This document shows, piece after piece, positions 50,102-59,306 of a stretch of 64,000 bases of DNA. Position 1 is the stretch's first letter, and each line of letters begins with the position of its first letter. The stretch comes from Micromonospora sp. LH3U1 (GTDB lineage Bacteria > Actinomycetota > Actinomycetes > Mycobacteriales > Micromonosporaceae), in assembly GCF_028475105.1 (NCBI RefSeq), contig NZ_CP116936.1:2046001-2110000 (forward strand), in the 5' to 3' direction. Both the position numbers and the translations under genes were made by a program. The notes beneath the pieces were generated by a model. That model made no database searches and had not been told where the DNA came from. It saw only the letters and a list, made by a program, of their open reading frames with translations.

Positions 50102-52027
50102 ATGTCAGTCACGTCTGCCGCCGCTGACCCCACGGGTGGCCGTCCCGTGATCCCGTCGCGAGGATCGCTGCGCCCGCTCGGTCTGGGCGAGGCGCGGATC
50201 ATCGGTGGGTCCTGGGCCCTCCGGCAGCAGGTGAACGGCGGCACAACGCTCGACCACGGCAGATCGTGGATGGACAAGCTCGGCTGGACCGGAAACTTCA
50301 CCACCGCCAAGGACGGCCGGGGGTCGCAGGAGCGACGCGGCCGCGAATTCTCCGACTCCGAGGTCTACAAGCTCATCGAGGCGATGTCCTGGGAGGTCGG
50401 CCGGGGCGCAGACCGGTCCCGCGACCGTGAGGTGGTCGAGCTCACCGCGATGCTCGCCGCGGCCCAGGCATCGGACGGCTACCTCAACACCGCCTTCGGC
50501 CAGCCCGGCCAACGCCCCCGCTACAGCGACCTGGGCTCGGGGCACGAGTTGTACTGCACCGGGCATCTGGTGCAGGCCGCCGTCGCGCGGACCCGCACCA
50601 CCGGACCGGATGATCTGCTCGGGATCGCCCGCCGCGCAGCCGACCAGGTCTGCGACACCTTCGGGTCGGACGGTGTGTGGGGGCTCTGCGGGCACCCACA
50701 GATCGAGCCGGCCCTGGTCGAGTTGGCGCGGCTCACCGGTGAACAGCGCTACCTCGACCAGGCCGCGTTGTTTCTGCAGCGGCGGGGTCACCGCAGCCTG
50801 CCCATGCAGCAGTTCGGCTGGTCCTATTCCAGCGACGACATCCCGGTGCGGGAGGCCGAGGTGCTTCGTGGGCACGCGGTCCGCTCCCTCTACCTGACGA
50901 GCGGCGCGGTGGACGTGGCCGTCGAGACCGGCGACCGGGAACTGCTCGACGCGGTGATCCGGCAGTTCGACCGAACCGTCTCTCGGCGTACGTACCTGAC
51001 CGGTGGGATGGGGTCACGGCACGCGGACGAGGCGTTTGGCGACGACTTCGTCCTGCCCGCCGACCGGGCCTACTCGGAGACCTGTGCCGGCGTGGCCGCC
51101 GTCATGGTCGCCTGGCGCCTGCTGCTCGCCACCGGTGCGCCGCGCTACGGCGACCTGATCGAACGGATCCTCTACAACGTGCTCGCCACCGCGATCAGCG
51201 ACGACGGCACCTCCTTCTTCTACGCCCACACCCTGCACCAGCGAACACCGACCCGGAACCTTCCGCCGGACCAGGAGCAGCTCGACTTCGCGGGCGGTCC
51301 GCGCGCGCCCTGGTTCGAGGTGTCCTGCTGCCTGGGCAACCTGGGCCGCATCCTCGCCACGTTGGCGACCTATCTGGCCAGCGCCGACGAGCGCGGGCTG
51401 CAACTGCACCAGTACGCCGACGCCGACGTGCGTACCTGCCTGGCCGACGGTCGTCGGATCGGCATCCGGATGCAGACCCGGTATCCCGACGACGGCATCG
51501 TCTCCGTGCGTGTCACCGAAACCGACGGCGGCCCGTTCGCCATCACGATGCGGGTGCCGCGCTGGGCCGACGGCGCGGTGCTCGTCGACGGCGATCAGCG
51601 TCGTCCGGCCGCTCCGGGCACCGTCGAGGTGACCCGGGTGTTCGAGGTCGGCGACGAGTTCCGGCTGGAGTTGCCAATGCGTCCGAGATGGACGTTTCCC
51701 GATCCCCGTATCGACGGGGTACGCGGCTGTGTGGCGGTGGAACGCGGACCGGTGGTGCTCTGCGCCGAGTCCGTCGATCAGGACCAGGCCGATCTGGACC
51801 TGCTCCGCGTCGACACCTCGACCGAGCCGCAGGAGGTGGCCGACGGCGCTGTCGTCGCCGGCTACACCGAGCCGCCCGTTTCGGACACCTGGCCCTACGC
51901 ATCCGATCGTCCGGTGTCAGGCGCAGCCGACCCCGGGTCGGTGCGCCTGGTGCCTTACCACCGCTGGGCCCGCCGGGGTTCGTCCACCATGCGGGTCTGG
52001 CTGCCGAGGGACAACCACACCACCTGA
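50102..52027 (+). CDS. GH127 beta-L-arabinofuranosidase, cytosolic
   Basis: A 641-residue exo-acting beta-L-arabinofuranosidase (GH127/DUF1680) that releases L-arabinose from beta-L-arabinofuranosides, typically hydroxyproline-linked arabinans. No signal peptide. In Bifidobacterium longum HypBA1 zinc is held by a Glu, a Cys and a Cys pair, with one of the pair as nucleophile. The same set is seen here as E326-T-C328 and C409-C410 (FEVSCCLGN). ATG 50102 follows GAAGGAG. It is the first gene of the operon, and its product would finish degradation of imported arabinosides. Confidence 0.92.
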   Translation: MSVTSAAADPTGGRPVIPSRGSLRPLGLGEARIIGGSWALRQQVNGGTTLDHGRSWMDKLGWTGNFTTAKDGRGSQERRGREFSDSEVYKLIEAMSWEVGRGADRSRDREVVELTAMLAAAQASDGYLNTAFGQPGQRPRYSDLGSGHELYCTGHLVQAAVARTRTTGPDDLLGIARRAADQVCDTFGSDGVWGLCGHPQIEPALVELARLTGEQRYLDQAALFLQRRGHRSLPMQQFGWSYSSDDIPVREAEVLRGHAVRSLYLTSGAVDVAVETGDRELLDAVIRQFDRTVSRRTYLTGGMGSRHADEAFGDDFVLPADRAYSETCAGVAAVMVAWRLLLATGAPRYGDLIERILYNVLATAISDDGTSFFYAHTLHQRTPTRNLPPDQEQLDFAGGPRAPWFEVSCCLGNLGRILATLATYLASADERGLQLHQYADADVRTCLADGRRIGIRMQTRYPDDGIVSVRVTETDGGPFAITMRVPRWADGAVLVDGDQRRPAAPGTVEVTRVFEVGDEFRLELPMRPRWTFPDPRIDGVRGCVAVERGPVVLCAESVDQDQADLDLLRVDTSTEPQEVADGAVVAGYTEPPVSDTWPYASDRPVSGAADPGSVRLVPYHRWARRGSSTMRVWLPRDNHTT

Positions 52028-52048
52028 CTGTCAGCCAAGGAGAATCCT

Positions 52049-53344
52049 GTGCAGCGAAGAATTGGAGTCCGGACGGCACGTGTCGTCACCGCGGCGTTCC
52101 TGGTCGTCGCGATGGCCGCCTGCAACAGCGGCGGTGATGACCAGGACCCGGCTGCGGGCGGCCCGGCGGGGGTGGACGACGGCAGCACACTCACGCTCTG
52201 GACCCGCGCGGCCACCGAGTCGGTGTCGAAGGCCTACGCCGAGGCGTACAACAAGACGCATCAGAACAAGATCGAGGTGACGGCGTACCCGGGGGAGGAG
52301 TACCCGGCGAAGCTGGCCTCGGCGGCCGGCGCGCGGGCGTTGCCCGACCTGTTCGCCGCCGACGTGGTCTTCTCCGCCCAGTACGCCTCGCAGGGGCTGT
52401 GGCAGGACGTCACCGACCGGTTCGCCGCCTCCGGTTTCAAGGGCAAGGTGGCACCGGCGCACGTCGACGCCGCGACCTGGAAGGGAAAGAACTACGCGGT
52501 GCCGCACACCATCGACATGTCGGTGCTGCTCTACAACAAGGATCTCTACCAGCGGGCCGGCCTCGATCCGGAGCGCGGCCCGACCACCCTCGCCGAGTAC
52601 GCCGAACACGCCAGGAAGATCGACAAGCTGGGAGGTGACATCAACGGCACCTACTTCGGCGGCAACTGCGGTGGGTGCGTCGAGTTCACCTTCTGGCCGT
52701 CGGTCTGGGCCGCGGGTGGCGAGGTGATCGACGCCGAGGGCCGCAACGCGAAGGTCGACTCCAAGGAGATGGCGGACGTCTTCGCCCTCTACCGCAAGCT
52801 GTACGACGAGGGGGTGGCCGCGCCGGCGTCCAAGGACGAGGCCGGCCCCACCTGGCTCGGCGCACTACAGAACGGGAAGGTCGGTATCGCCCCCGGCCCG
52901 TCGGTCTGGCTCGGCCTGATCGAGTCCGCCGGGGTCAAGATGGGGGTCGCGCCGATCAGTGGTATCGCCGGCGGTGAGTCGACGTTCGTCGGCGGTGACG
53001 CCATCGGCATCAGCGCCAGCAGCAAGAAGGCCGCCCAAGCCTGGCACTTCCTCCAGTGGACGATGTCCGACGAGGCGCAGGTCGAGGTGATCGCGAAGAA
53101 CAAGGGCGTGCCGACCCGTACCGATCTCGCGGCCAACAAGTACTCCTCGGCCGATCCCCGGATCGTGATGATCAACAACCTGATGGCCAAGGGCAAGACA
53201 CCGTACGCGCAGAACTTCAACGCGTCCTTCAACGATCCGCAGAGCCCCTGGCTGGCAACCGTCCGCGGGGCGCTGTTCGGTTCGGCCGCGAGTGCCCTGA
53301 CCGAGGGGAACTCGGCGATCACCAAGTCCCTTCAGCAGAGCTGA
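52049..53344 (+). CDS. Sugar ABC transporter binding lipoprotein
   Basis: A 431-residue family 1 carbohydrate-binding lipoprotein, lipobox M-A-A-C after a short signal. The mature domain shows LTLWTRAATESVSKAYAEAY, PHTIDMSVLLYNKDLYQRAG and the late segment GNSAITKSLQQS. GTG 52049 follows CAAGGAGAAT, 21 bases after the GH127 stop. It captures an oligosaccharide for the two permeases downstream. The ATPase is not in this window; actinobacterial sugar importers often share the MsiK-type ATPase, which would explain that. Confidence 0.9.
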   Translation: MQRRIGVRTARVVTAAFLVVAMAACNSGGDDQDPAAGGPAGVDDGSTLTLWTRAATESVSKAYAEAYNKTHQNKIEVTAYPGEEYPAKLASAAGARALPDLFAADVVFSAQYASQGLWQDVTDRFAASGFKGKVAPAHVDAATWKGKNYAVPHTIDMSVLLYNKDLYQRAGLDPERGPTTLAEYAEHARKIDKLGGDINGTYFGGNCGGCVEFTFWPSVWAAGGEVIDAEGRNAKVDSKEMADVFALYRKLYDEGVAAPASKDEAGPTWLGALQNGKVGIAPGPSVWLGLIESAGVKMGVAPISGIAGGESTFVGGDAIGISASSKKAAQAWHFLQWTMSDEAQVEVIAKNKGVPTRTDLAANKYSSADPRIVMINNLMAKGKTPYAQNFNASFNDPQSPWLATVRGALFGSAASALTEGNSAITKSLQQS

Positions 53345-53349
53345 CCACC

Positions 53350-53386
53350 GGTGGCCCGGCCGACGCCCCGCGACGACCGGGCCACC
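53350..53386 (+). terminator. Intercistronic stem-loop after the binding-protein gene
   Basis: A perfect 10-bp stem (GGTGGCCCGG / CCGGGCCACC) with a 17-nt loop between the binding-protein and first permease genes. As in the ferric-type operon, it may keep the binding protein more abundant than the permeases. Confidence 0.6.
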
Positions 53387-53404
53387 ACCCGACCGGAGGA
53401 ACAG

Positions 53405-54355
53405 ATGGCCACGACGGTGATCAACCGGCCGGACGTCGGCACCGGCGCACCGGGCTCCACGTCCCGACCGCCCAGTCGGCGACGCAGGCGGCGACTGGCG
53501 CTCGTCGGTGCCCTCTACGCCGCCCCCAACGCGCTGATGGTCAGCCTGTTCTTCGTCGTGCCGTTGGTGCTGGTGATCTGGATGTCGCTGCACCGGTGGC
53601 CGTTGCTCGGGGCGCCGTCGCTGAACGCCCCGGAGAACTTCACCGACATCGCCGACAACGACCTGATCCGCGACGCCATCTGGTTCACCGTCAGGTACAC
53701 GGTCTGCATGACGGTGCTGCTGTTCGCCGTCGCACTCGGGCTGGCGCTGCTCGTGCAGCACCGCCGGCCCGGGGTCGGCTTCTTCCGTACCGCGTTCTTC
53801 ATGCCGATGGCAGTCGGTTTCGCCAGCGCCTCGCTGCTCTTCCTCGGGCTGCTCAGCGACGAGATCGGTCCGGTCAACACCATCCTGTCCCGGCTCGGGT
53901 TGATCGACGGCTACGTCTCCTGGACCAGCGGCAGTGCCGGCTCGGCCCTGGGCTCGGCCATCGTGCTCGTGCTGTGGCGGTTCGCCGGGTTCAACATGCT
54001 CATCCTGTTGACCGGGTTGCAGGCGATCCCGAACGAGGTGTACGAGGCGGCCAGGATCGACGGGGCGAATCGGTGGCAGACCTTCCACCGGATCACCCTG
54101 CCGCTCATGCGACCCACCATCGCCCTGGTGCTCACCATGATGACGACGGGATCGCTGCTCGCCTTCGACCAGTTCTGGATCCTCACCCGGGGCGGCCCGG
54201 ACAACAGCACCACCTCGCTGGTGATGGTGATCTACCGCGAGGCGTTCATCCGGTTCGACCTCGGGTCGGCGGCGGGGATCTCGGTGGCGCTGCTCGCGGT
54301 GCTCGTCGTCTTCAACGTCATCCAGCTCGGCGTCCTGCGCCGCCGGTCCCAATGA
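53405..54355 (+). CDS. Sugar ABC transporter permease 1
   Basis: A 316-residue MalF/UgpA-type permease. A polar, Arg-rich N-terminal tail (about 1-32) precedes six transmembrane helices. The EAA loop YEAARIDGANRWQTFHRITLPLMRP docks the ATPase. ATG 53405 follows GGAGGAACAG; the frame is open further upstream without support. It overlaps the second permease by four bases (ATGA). Together they form the heterodimeric channel. Confidence 0.93.
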   Translation: MATTVINRPDVGTGAPGSTSRPPSRRRRRRLALVGALYAAPNALMVSLFFVVPLVLVIWMSLHRWPLLGAPSLNAPENFTDIADNDLIRDAIWFTVRYTVCMTVLLFAVALGLALLVQHRRPGVGFFRTAFFMPMAVGFASASLLFLGLLSDEIGPVNTILSRLGLIDGYVSWTSGSAGSALGSAIVLVLWRFAGFNMLILLTGLQAIPNEVYEAARIDGANRWQTFHRITLPLMRPTIALVLTMMTTGSLLAFDQFWILTRGGPDNSTTSLVMVIYREAFIRFDLGSAAGISVALLAVLVVFNVIQLGVLRRRSQ

Positions 54356-55179
54356 GCGAGAGGCCAGCGATGATCGGCTCAAGCACCACCTCGCGGTGGG
54401 GTTACTACGTCACCGGCACGGCGCTGGCCATCCTGTTCCTGTTTCCGCTGCTGTGGAGCGGGTGGGCCTCTCTGCGCACCGACAGCGGCTTCAGCCTCGA
54501 GAACTACGACCGGCTCTTCACCTCGGACAACGGCATCCGCCCGCAGCACGTGTTCAACAGCGTGGCGGTGAGCGCGCTGACGGTCGCCGGCACCCTCCTC
54601 GTCGCCACGCTGGGCGGGTACGCCTTCGGGCGGTTCCGGTTTCCCGGGCGGGACGTGCTCTTCCTGCTGACGCTGGGGATCCTGATGGTGCCGTACGCGA
54701 CGATTCTGATCGCGCTCTACGTGCTGCTCGGTTGGATCGGTCTGGAGGACTCGCTGGTCGGGCTGAGTCTGGTGCTGATCATGTTCCAGCTTCCGTTCTC
54801 CATCTTCATGATGCGCAACTCCTTCGAGGCGGTGCCGAACGAGCTGGCCGAGTCGGCTGCGATCGACGGCTGCAACAGCTTCCAGGCGCTGATCCGAATC
54901 ATGCTGCCGGCGGTCCGACCGGGTCTGATCACCGTTGGTCTCTTCGCCTTCCTCACCTCCTGGAGCGAGTTCTTCGCCCCGCTCATCCTGCTCAACTCCA
55001 CCGACCGGTTCACCACCATGCTTGCGGTGGTCAACATGCGTACGGCCAGTCACGGCTCCATCGACTACGCGGCGTTGGAGGCCGGCGTGGTCGTGATGGC
55101 GGTGCCGTGCCTGCTGCTCTTCGGCTTCATGCAGCGCAGTTACGTCCGGGGCTTCGTCTCCGGCGCACTCAAGGGCTGA
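54352..55179 (+). CDS. Sugar ABC transporter permease 2
   Basis: A 275-residue MalG/UgpE-type permease with six transmembrane helices. The EAA loop is AESAAIDGCNSFQALIRIMLPAVRPG, and the N-terminal helix carries LFLFPLLWSGWASLR. ATG 54352 overlaps the stop of permease 1; ATG 54370, with GAGAGG ahead, is an alternative that would shorten it by six residues. It belongs with the binding protein at 52049 and permease 1. Confidence 0.93.
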   Translation: MSERPAMIGSSTTSRWGYYVTGTALAILFLFPLLWSGWASLRTDSGFSLENYDRLFTSDNGIRPQHVFNSVAVSALTVAGTLLVATLGGYAFGRFRFPGRDVLFLLTLGILMVPYATILIALYVLLGWIGLEDSLVGLSLVLIMFQLPFSIFMMRNSFEAVPNELAESAAIDGCNSFQALIRIMLPAVRPGLITVGLFAFLTSWSEFFAPLILLNSTDRFTTMLAVVNMRTASHGSIDYAALEAGVVVMAVPCLLLFGFMQRSYVRGFVSGALKG

Positions 55180-55266
55180 TCAGGCACCCGCTCCCACTCG
55201 GAAGGGGCGGACCCTACCTCAGTAAATCGATCATTCTCGATCTTTGCCCACGAGAAGGTGACGCGA

Positions 55267-57753
55267 ATGCCCACACCCCCCGTCTCCCGTCGCAGCCTGC
55301 TCCAGAGCGGAGCCGCCATCGCCGCCGGTCTCGCCACGGCCGGCGCACTCCCCGCGCGGCCCGCCGCCGCCGACCGCGCCGACACCGGCGTCTCCGCGTA
55401 CGCGTTCCCACTGTCGGCGGTACGGCTGCTCAGCGGCCCGTTCCAGGCCAACACCGCCCGCACCCACACCTACCTGAAGTTCCTCAACGCCGACCGGCTG
55501 CTGCACATGTTCCGCCTCACTGTCGGGCTGCCCTCGTCGGCCACCCCGTGCGGCGGCTGGGAGTCACCCACCACGGAGCTGCGCGGGCACTCGATCGGTC
55601 ACGTGCTCACGGCGCTCGCCCAGGCGTACGCGAGCACCGGCGACACCGCGTTCAAGACCAAGGGCGACTACCTGGTCGCCGAGCTGGCCACCTGTCAGGA
55701 CCGGGCGTCGTCCGCCGGATTCAATCCCGGCTACCTGTCGGCGTACCCGGAGAGCTTCATCGACCGGGTCGAGGCCCGCCAGCAGGTCTGGGCTCCGTAC
55801 TACACGCTGCACAAGATCGTGGCGGGGCTGCTCGACATGTACCAGCTCGCTGGCAACGCGCAGGCGCTCCAGGTGCTGCTGCGCAAGGCGGCCTGGGTGA
55901 ACCTGCGCAACGGCCGACTCAGCTACGCGACACGGCAGAACATGCTCGACACCGAGTTCGGTGGCATCGGCGAGACCATGACCAACCTCTACCAGGTGAC
56001 AAACGATCCGAGCCACCTGACCGCCGCGCAGTACTTCGACCACGCCGAGGTGCTCGACCCCTTGGCCGCCAACACCGACGCGCTCAACAACTACCACGCC
56101 AACACCCAGATCCCGAAGGTCATTGCGGCCATCCGCGAGTACCACGCCACCGGCACCACCCGGTACCGCGACATCGCTGTCAACTTCTGGAACATGGTGG
56201 TCAACCGGCACAGCTACGCCATCGGCGGCAACTCCAACGGCGAGTACTTCAAGCTGCCCAACCGGATCGCCAGCGAACTGTCCGACAGCACCTGCGAATG
56301 CTGCAACTCCTACAACATGCTGAAACTGACCCGACAGCTCTTCTTCACCAGCCCCGGCCGGGCCGACTACTTCGACTTCTACGAGAAGGCCCTGTTCAAC
56401 CACCTGCTGGGTGCGCAGAACCCAAACTCGGCGAACGGCCACCACAGCTACTACACGCCGTTGCGCGCCGGCGGCATCAAGACGTACAGCAACGACTACA
56501 ACGACTTCACCTGTTGCCACGGCACCGGCATGGAGACCAACACCAAACACGGCAACAGCATCTTCTTCCATTCCGGCATGACGCTCTACGTCAACCTGTT
56601 CATCGCCGCCGAGCTGACCTGGCCGGGGCGCGGCATCACCGTCCGGCAGGACACCACGTTCCCGCAGGCCGCGTCGACCCGACTGACCGTCACCGGCTCG
56701 GGCGTCATCGACCTGCGGATCCGGATCCCGTCCTGGGCCACCGGAGCGCAGTTGCGGATCAACGGCGCCGCCTCCGGTGTCACGGCCACCCCGGGCAGCT
56801 ACGCCCAGATCAGCCGGACCTGGGCCTCCGGCGACGTCGTCGACCTCACCCTGCCGATGGCCCTGACCCGGGAACCAACGCCGGACAACGCCAGCGTGCA
56901 GGCGGTCCGGTACGGGCCGATCGTGCTCGCCGGGCAGTACGGCACCACCAACCTCAGCAGCCTGCCCACGCTCAACCCGGCCAGCCTCACCGCGACCGGC
57001 ACACCGTTGCAGTACACCGCGACCGCGAGCGCCGGCGCGGTGACCCTGCTGCCCTTCTACCAGACCCACGGCCAGCGCTACACCGTCTACTGGAGCGTGC
57101 TCGACGTACCACCGCCGGTGCCATTCGTCGCCCACTACCTGTTCAACGAGACGTCCGGCGCCAGCGCCGCCGATGCCACCGGCAACGGCCGTACCGCCAC
57201 CCTGGCCGGCGGTGCGAACTGGACCACCGGCCGTACCGGCAACGCGGTCAACCTCAACGGCACCGGCGCGTACGTCGCGGTGCCGGCCGGCATCCTGGCC
57301 GGAGCGACCGCGTTCACCCTGACGACCTGGGTACGGCTGGACGCCGCGGCGAACTGGGCGCGGCTGTTCGACTTCGGCACCGGGACCGGGGCGTACCTCT
57401 TCCTGACCCCGCGCAGCGGCTCCGGCACCGCCCGGTACGCCATCACCAGCGGCGGCGCCGGTGCGGAGCAACGCATCGACGCCCCGGCGGCGCTGCCGGT
57501 CGGCGCCTGGACCCACCTGGCGGTCACCCAGACCGGCAACCTCGGCGTGCTCTACGTCAACGGGGTCGAGGTGGCCCGCAACGCCGCCCTGACCCTGCGC
57601 CCGGCCGGCCTCGGCAGCACCGGCCAGAACTGGATCGGCCGCTCCCAGTACGGCGGGGACCCCTACCTGGACGCCGCGGTGGACAGCTTTCGGATCTACA
57701 GCCGTGCCCTGACCGCCGGTGAGGTGGCGAACCTGCACACGACCGGCCAGTAA
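55267..57753 (+). CDS. Tat-exported GH146/GH127-type arabinofuranosidase with LamG domain
   Basis: An 828-residue extracellular enzyme. It has a twin-arginine signal (SRRSLLQSGAAIAAGLATAG), a DUF1680-type catalytic domain (about 40-600) and a LamG/concanavalin-like domain (about 619-828). The zinc/nucleophile set is E344-C-C346 (CECCNSYNMLKLT) and C416-C417 (FTCCHGTGMET), the pattern of GH146 beta-L-arabinofuranosidases rather than classic GH127. ATG 55267 follows GAGAAGG; a GTG three codons earlier overlaps that site. It probably acts at the cell surface to produce sugars for the importer. Confidence 0.9.
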   Translation: MPTPPVSRRSLLQSGAAIAAGLATAGALPARPAAADRADTGVSAYAFPLSAVRLLSGPFQANTARTHTYLKFLNADRLLHMFRLTVGLPSSATPCGGWESPTTELRGHSIGHVLTALAQAYASTGDTAFKTKGDYLVAELATCQDRASSAGFNPGYLSAYPESFIDRVEARQQVWAPYYTLHKIVAGLLDMYQLAGNAQALQVLLRKAAWVNLRNGRLSYATRQNMLDTEFGGIGETMTNLYQVTNDPSHLTAAQYFDHAEVLDPLAANTDALNNYHANTQIPKVIAAIREYHATGTTRYRDIAVNFWNMVVNRHSYAIGGNSNGEYFKLPNRIASELSDSTCECCNSYNMLKLTRQLFFTSPGRADYFDFYEKALFNHLLGAQNPNSANGHHSYYTPLRAGGIKTYSNDYNDFTCCHGTGMETNTKHGNSIFFHSGMTLYVNLFIAAELTWPGRGITVRQDTTFPQAASTRLTVTGSGVIDLRIRIPSWATGAQLRINGAASGVTATPGSYAQISRTWASGDVVDLTLPMALTREPTPDNASVQAVRYGPIVLAGQYGTTNLSSLPTLNPASLTATGTPLQYTATASAGAVTLLPFYQTHGQRYTVYWSVLDVPPPVPFVAHYLFNETSGASAADATGNGRTATLAGGANWTTGRTGNAVNLNGTGAYVAVPAGILAGATAFTLTTWVRLDAAANWARLFDFGTGTGAYLFLTPRSGSGTARYAITSGGAGAEQRIDAPAALPVGAWTHLAVTQTGNLGVLYVNGVEVARNAALTLRPAGLGSTGQNWIGRSQYGGDPYLDAAVDSFRIYSRALTAGEVANLHTTGQ

Positions 57754-57802
57754 CCCGGTCCCGCCCCCATCCCTCTCACCCACCACCCCACCCGGAGGAG
57801 CC

Positions 57803-59266
57803 ATGTCCAGAAGACGCTGGTTTGCCGCCATCGCCGCGGCGACCGTCGCCACCGTGCTGACCGGGGTCGCGCTGACCCCGGTCGCCCACGCCGCCAACCC
57901 GATCATCACCAACATCTACACCGCCGACCCGGCCCCGCTCGTCGTCGGCAACACCATGTACATCTACGCCGGTCGGGACGAGGCGGCGGCCGGCAACAAC
58001 AACTTCGTCATGCGCGAGTGGCGGGTGCTCTCCTCGACCAACGCCGCCACCTGGACCGACAACGGCGCGCGGGCGAACATCGGCACCTTCGCGTGGGCGG
58101 GCGCGGACGCCTGGGCCGGCGAGGTCGAGCCGCGCAACGGCAGGTACTACTGGTACACCTCGATCAACGGCAACGGGCCCGGCTGGATGGACATCGGAGT
58201 CGCGGTCGGCGACAGCCCGCTCGGCCCGTTCACCGACGCCAAGGGTGGGCCGCTGATCAGCGACAGCACCGCCAACTCCTCCGGGCTCAACATCGACCCG
58301 ACGGTCTTCGTCGACGACGACGGCCAGGCGTACATCTACTGGGGCGGTTACTGGGGTGTGCGAGCGGCCCGGCTCACGTCGAACATGATCGAGCTAGATG
58401 GCCCGGTGGTCACCCCGAGCGGCCTCACCAACTACTGGGAGGCGCCGTGGATGTTCAAGCGCAACGGCCTCTACTACATGATGTACGCGGCCAACGACAC
58501 CGGCGGCTGCGTCACCTCGTCGAGCTACGCCTGCCAGCGCTACGCCACCGCGACCAACCCGATGGGTCCGTGGACGCACCGGGGCGTCGTGCTCGGGCAG
58601 GTGTCCTCGACCACCAACCACGCCGGCATCGTCCAGTTCAACGGTGAGTGGTACATCGTCTACCACAACGCCAACGCCCCCGGTGGCGGCAACTTCCGCC
58701 GCTCTGTCGCGGTGGACCGGCTGTTCTTCAACGCCGACGGCACCATCCAGCAGGTCACCCAGACCACCACCGGTCCGCCCCCGAACCCCGGCGGTGGCGG
58801 TCCGACCACGCCGCCACCCGGCCAGCCGCCGACCGGCACGAACCTGGCGTCGTCCGCGACCCGCTCCACGTCGTACGTGTCGACCTGGGAGAACCTCGCC
58901 GCGATCAACAACGGCGGAGTGCCGGCCAACTCGCAGGACCGAAGCAACCTGGCGTACGGCAACTGGCCCGAGCAGGGCACCCAGTGGATCGAGTACCAGT
59001 GGCCGTCGGCCCGGACGGTGAACCGGACCGCCGCCTACTGGTTCGACGACAACCAGGGCATCGACGTGCCCGCCTCCTGCCAGGTGCAGTACTGGAACGG
59101 CAGCGCCTACGTCAACGCGCCGAACCAGTCCGGCTGCGGGGTCGCCGGCAACGCGTACAACGTCACGACGTTCACCTCGGTCAGTACGACCCGGCTGCGA
59201 CTGACCTTCACGTCGAGGACTGGATTCTCCACCGGCGTCCTGGAGTGGATGGCCTTCCAGGCCTAG
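57803..59266 (+). CDS. Secreted GH43 glycosidase with discoidin-like domain
   Basis: A 487-residue exported enzyme. A Sec signal (about 1-31) is followed by a five-bladed GH43 propeller (about 32-330). Its three catalytic acids are D42 (TADPAPLVVGN), D165 (NIDPTVFVDDDG) and E213 (YWEAPWMFKRNG). GH43 contains alpha-L-arabinofuranosidases and xylosidases. A Gly/Pro linker (about 331-348) leads to a C-terminal domain of about 140 residues (TNLASSATRSTSYVSTWENL...). It resembles the last domain of the next gene's product. ATG 57803 follows GGAGGAGCC. It would remove alpha-arabinofuranosyl caps. Confidence 0.9.
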   Translation: MSRRRWFAAIAAATVATVLTGVALTPVAHAANPIITNIYTADPAPLVVGNTMYIYAGRDEAAAGNNNFVMREWRVLSSTNAATWTDNGARANIGTFAWAGADAWAGEVEPRNGRYYWYTSINGNGPGWMDIGVAVGDSPLGPFTDAKGGPLISDSTANSSGLNIDPTVFVDDDGQAYIYWGGYWGVRAARLTSNMIELDGPVVTPSGLTNYWEAPWMFKRNGLYYMMYAANDTGGCVTSSSYACQRYATATNPMGPWTHRGVVLGQVSSTTNHAGIVQFNGEWYIVYHNANAPGGGNFRRSVAVDRLFFNADGTIQQVTQTTTGPPPNPGGGGPTTPPPGQPPTGTNLASSATRSTSYVSTWENLAAINNGGVPANSQDRSNLAYGNWPEQGTQWIEYQWPSARTVNRTAAYWFDDNQGIDVPASCQVQYWNGSAYVNAPNQSGCGVAGNAYNVTTFTSVSTTRLRLTFTSRTGFSTGVLEWMAFQA

Positions 59267-59306
59267 CCGGCCGCCCCCGTCCCCACCGTCCCCTGGAGGT
59301 GTCGAA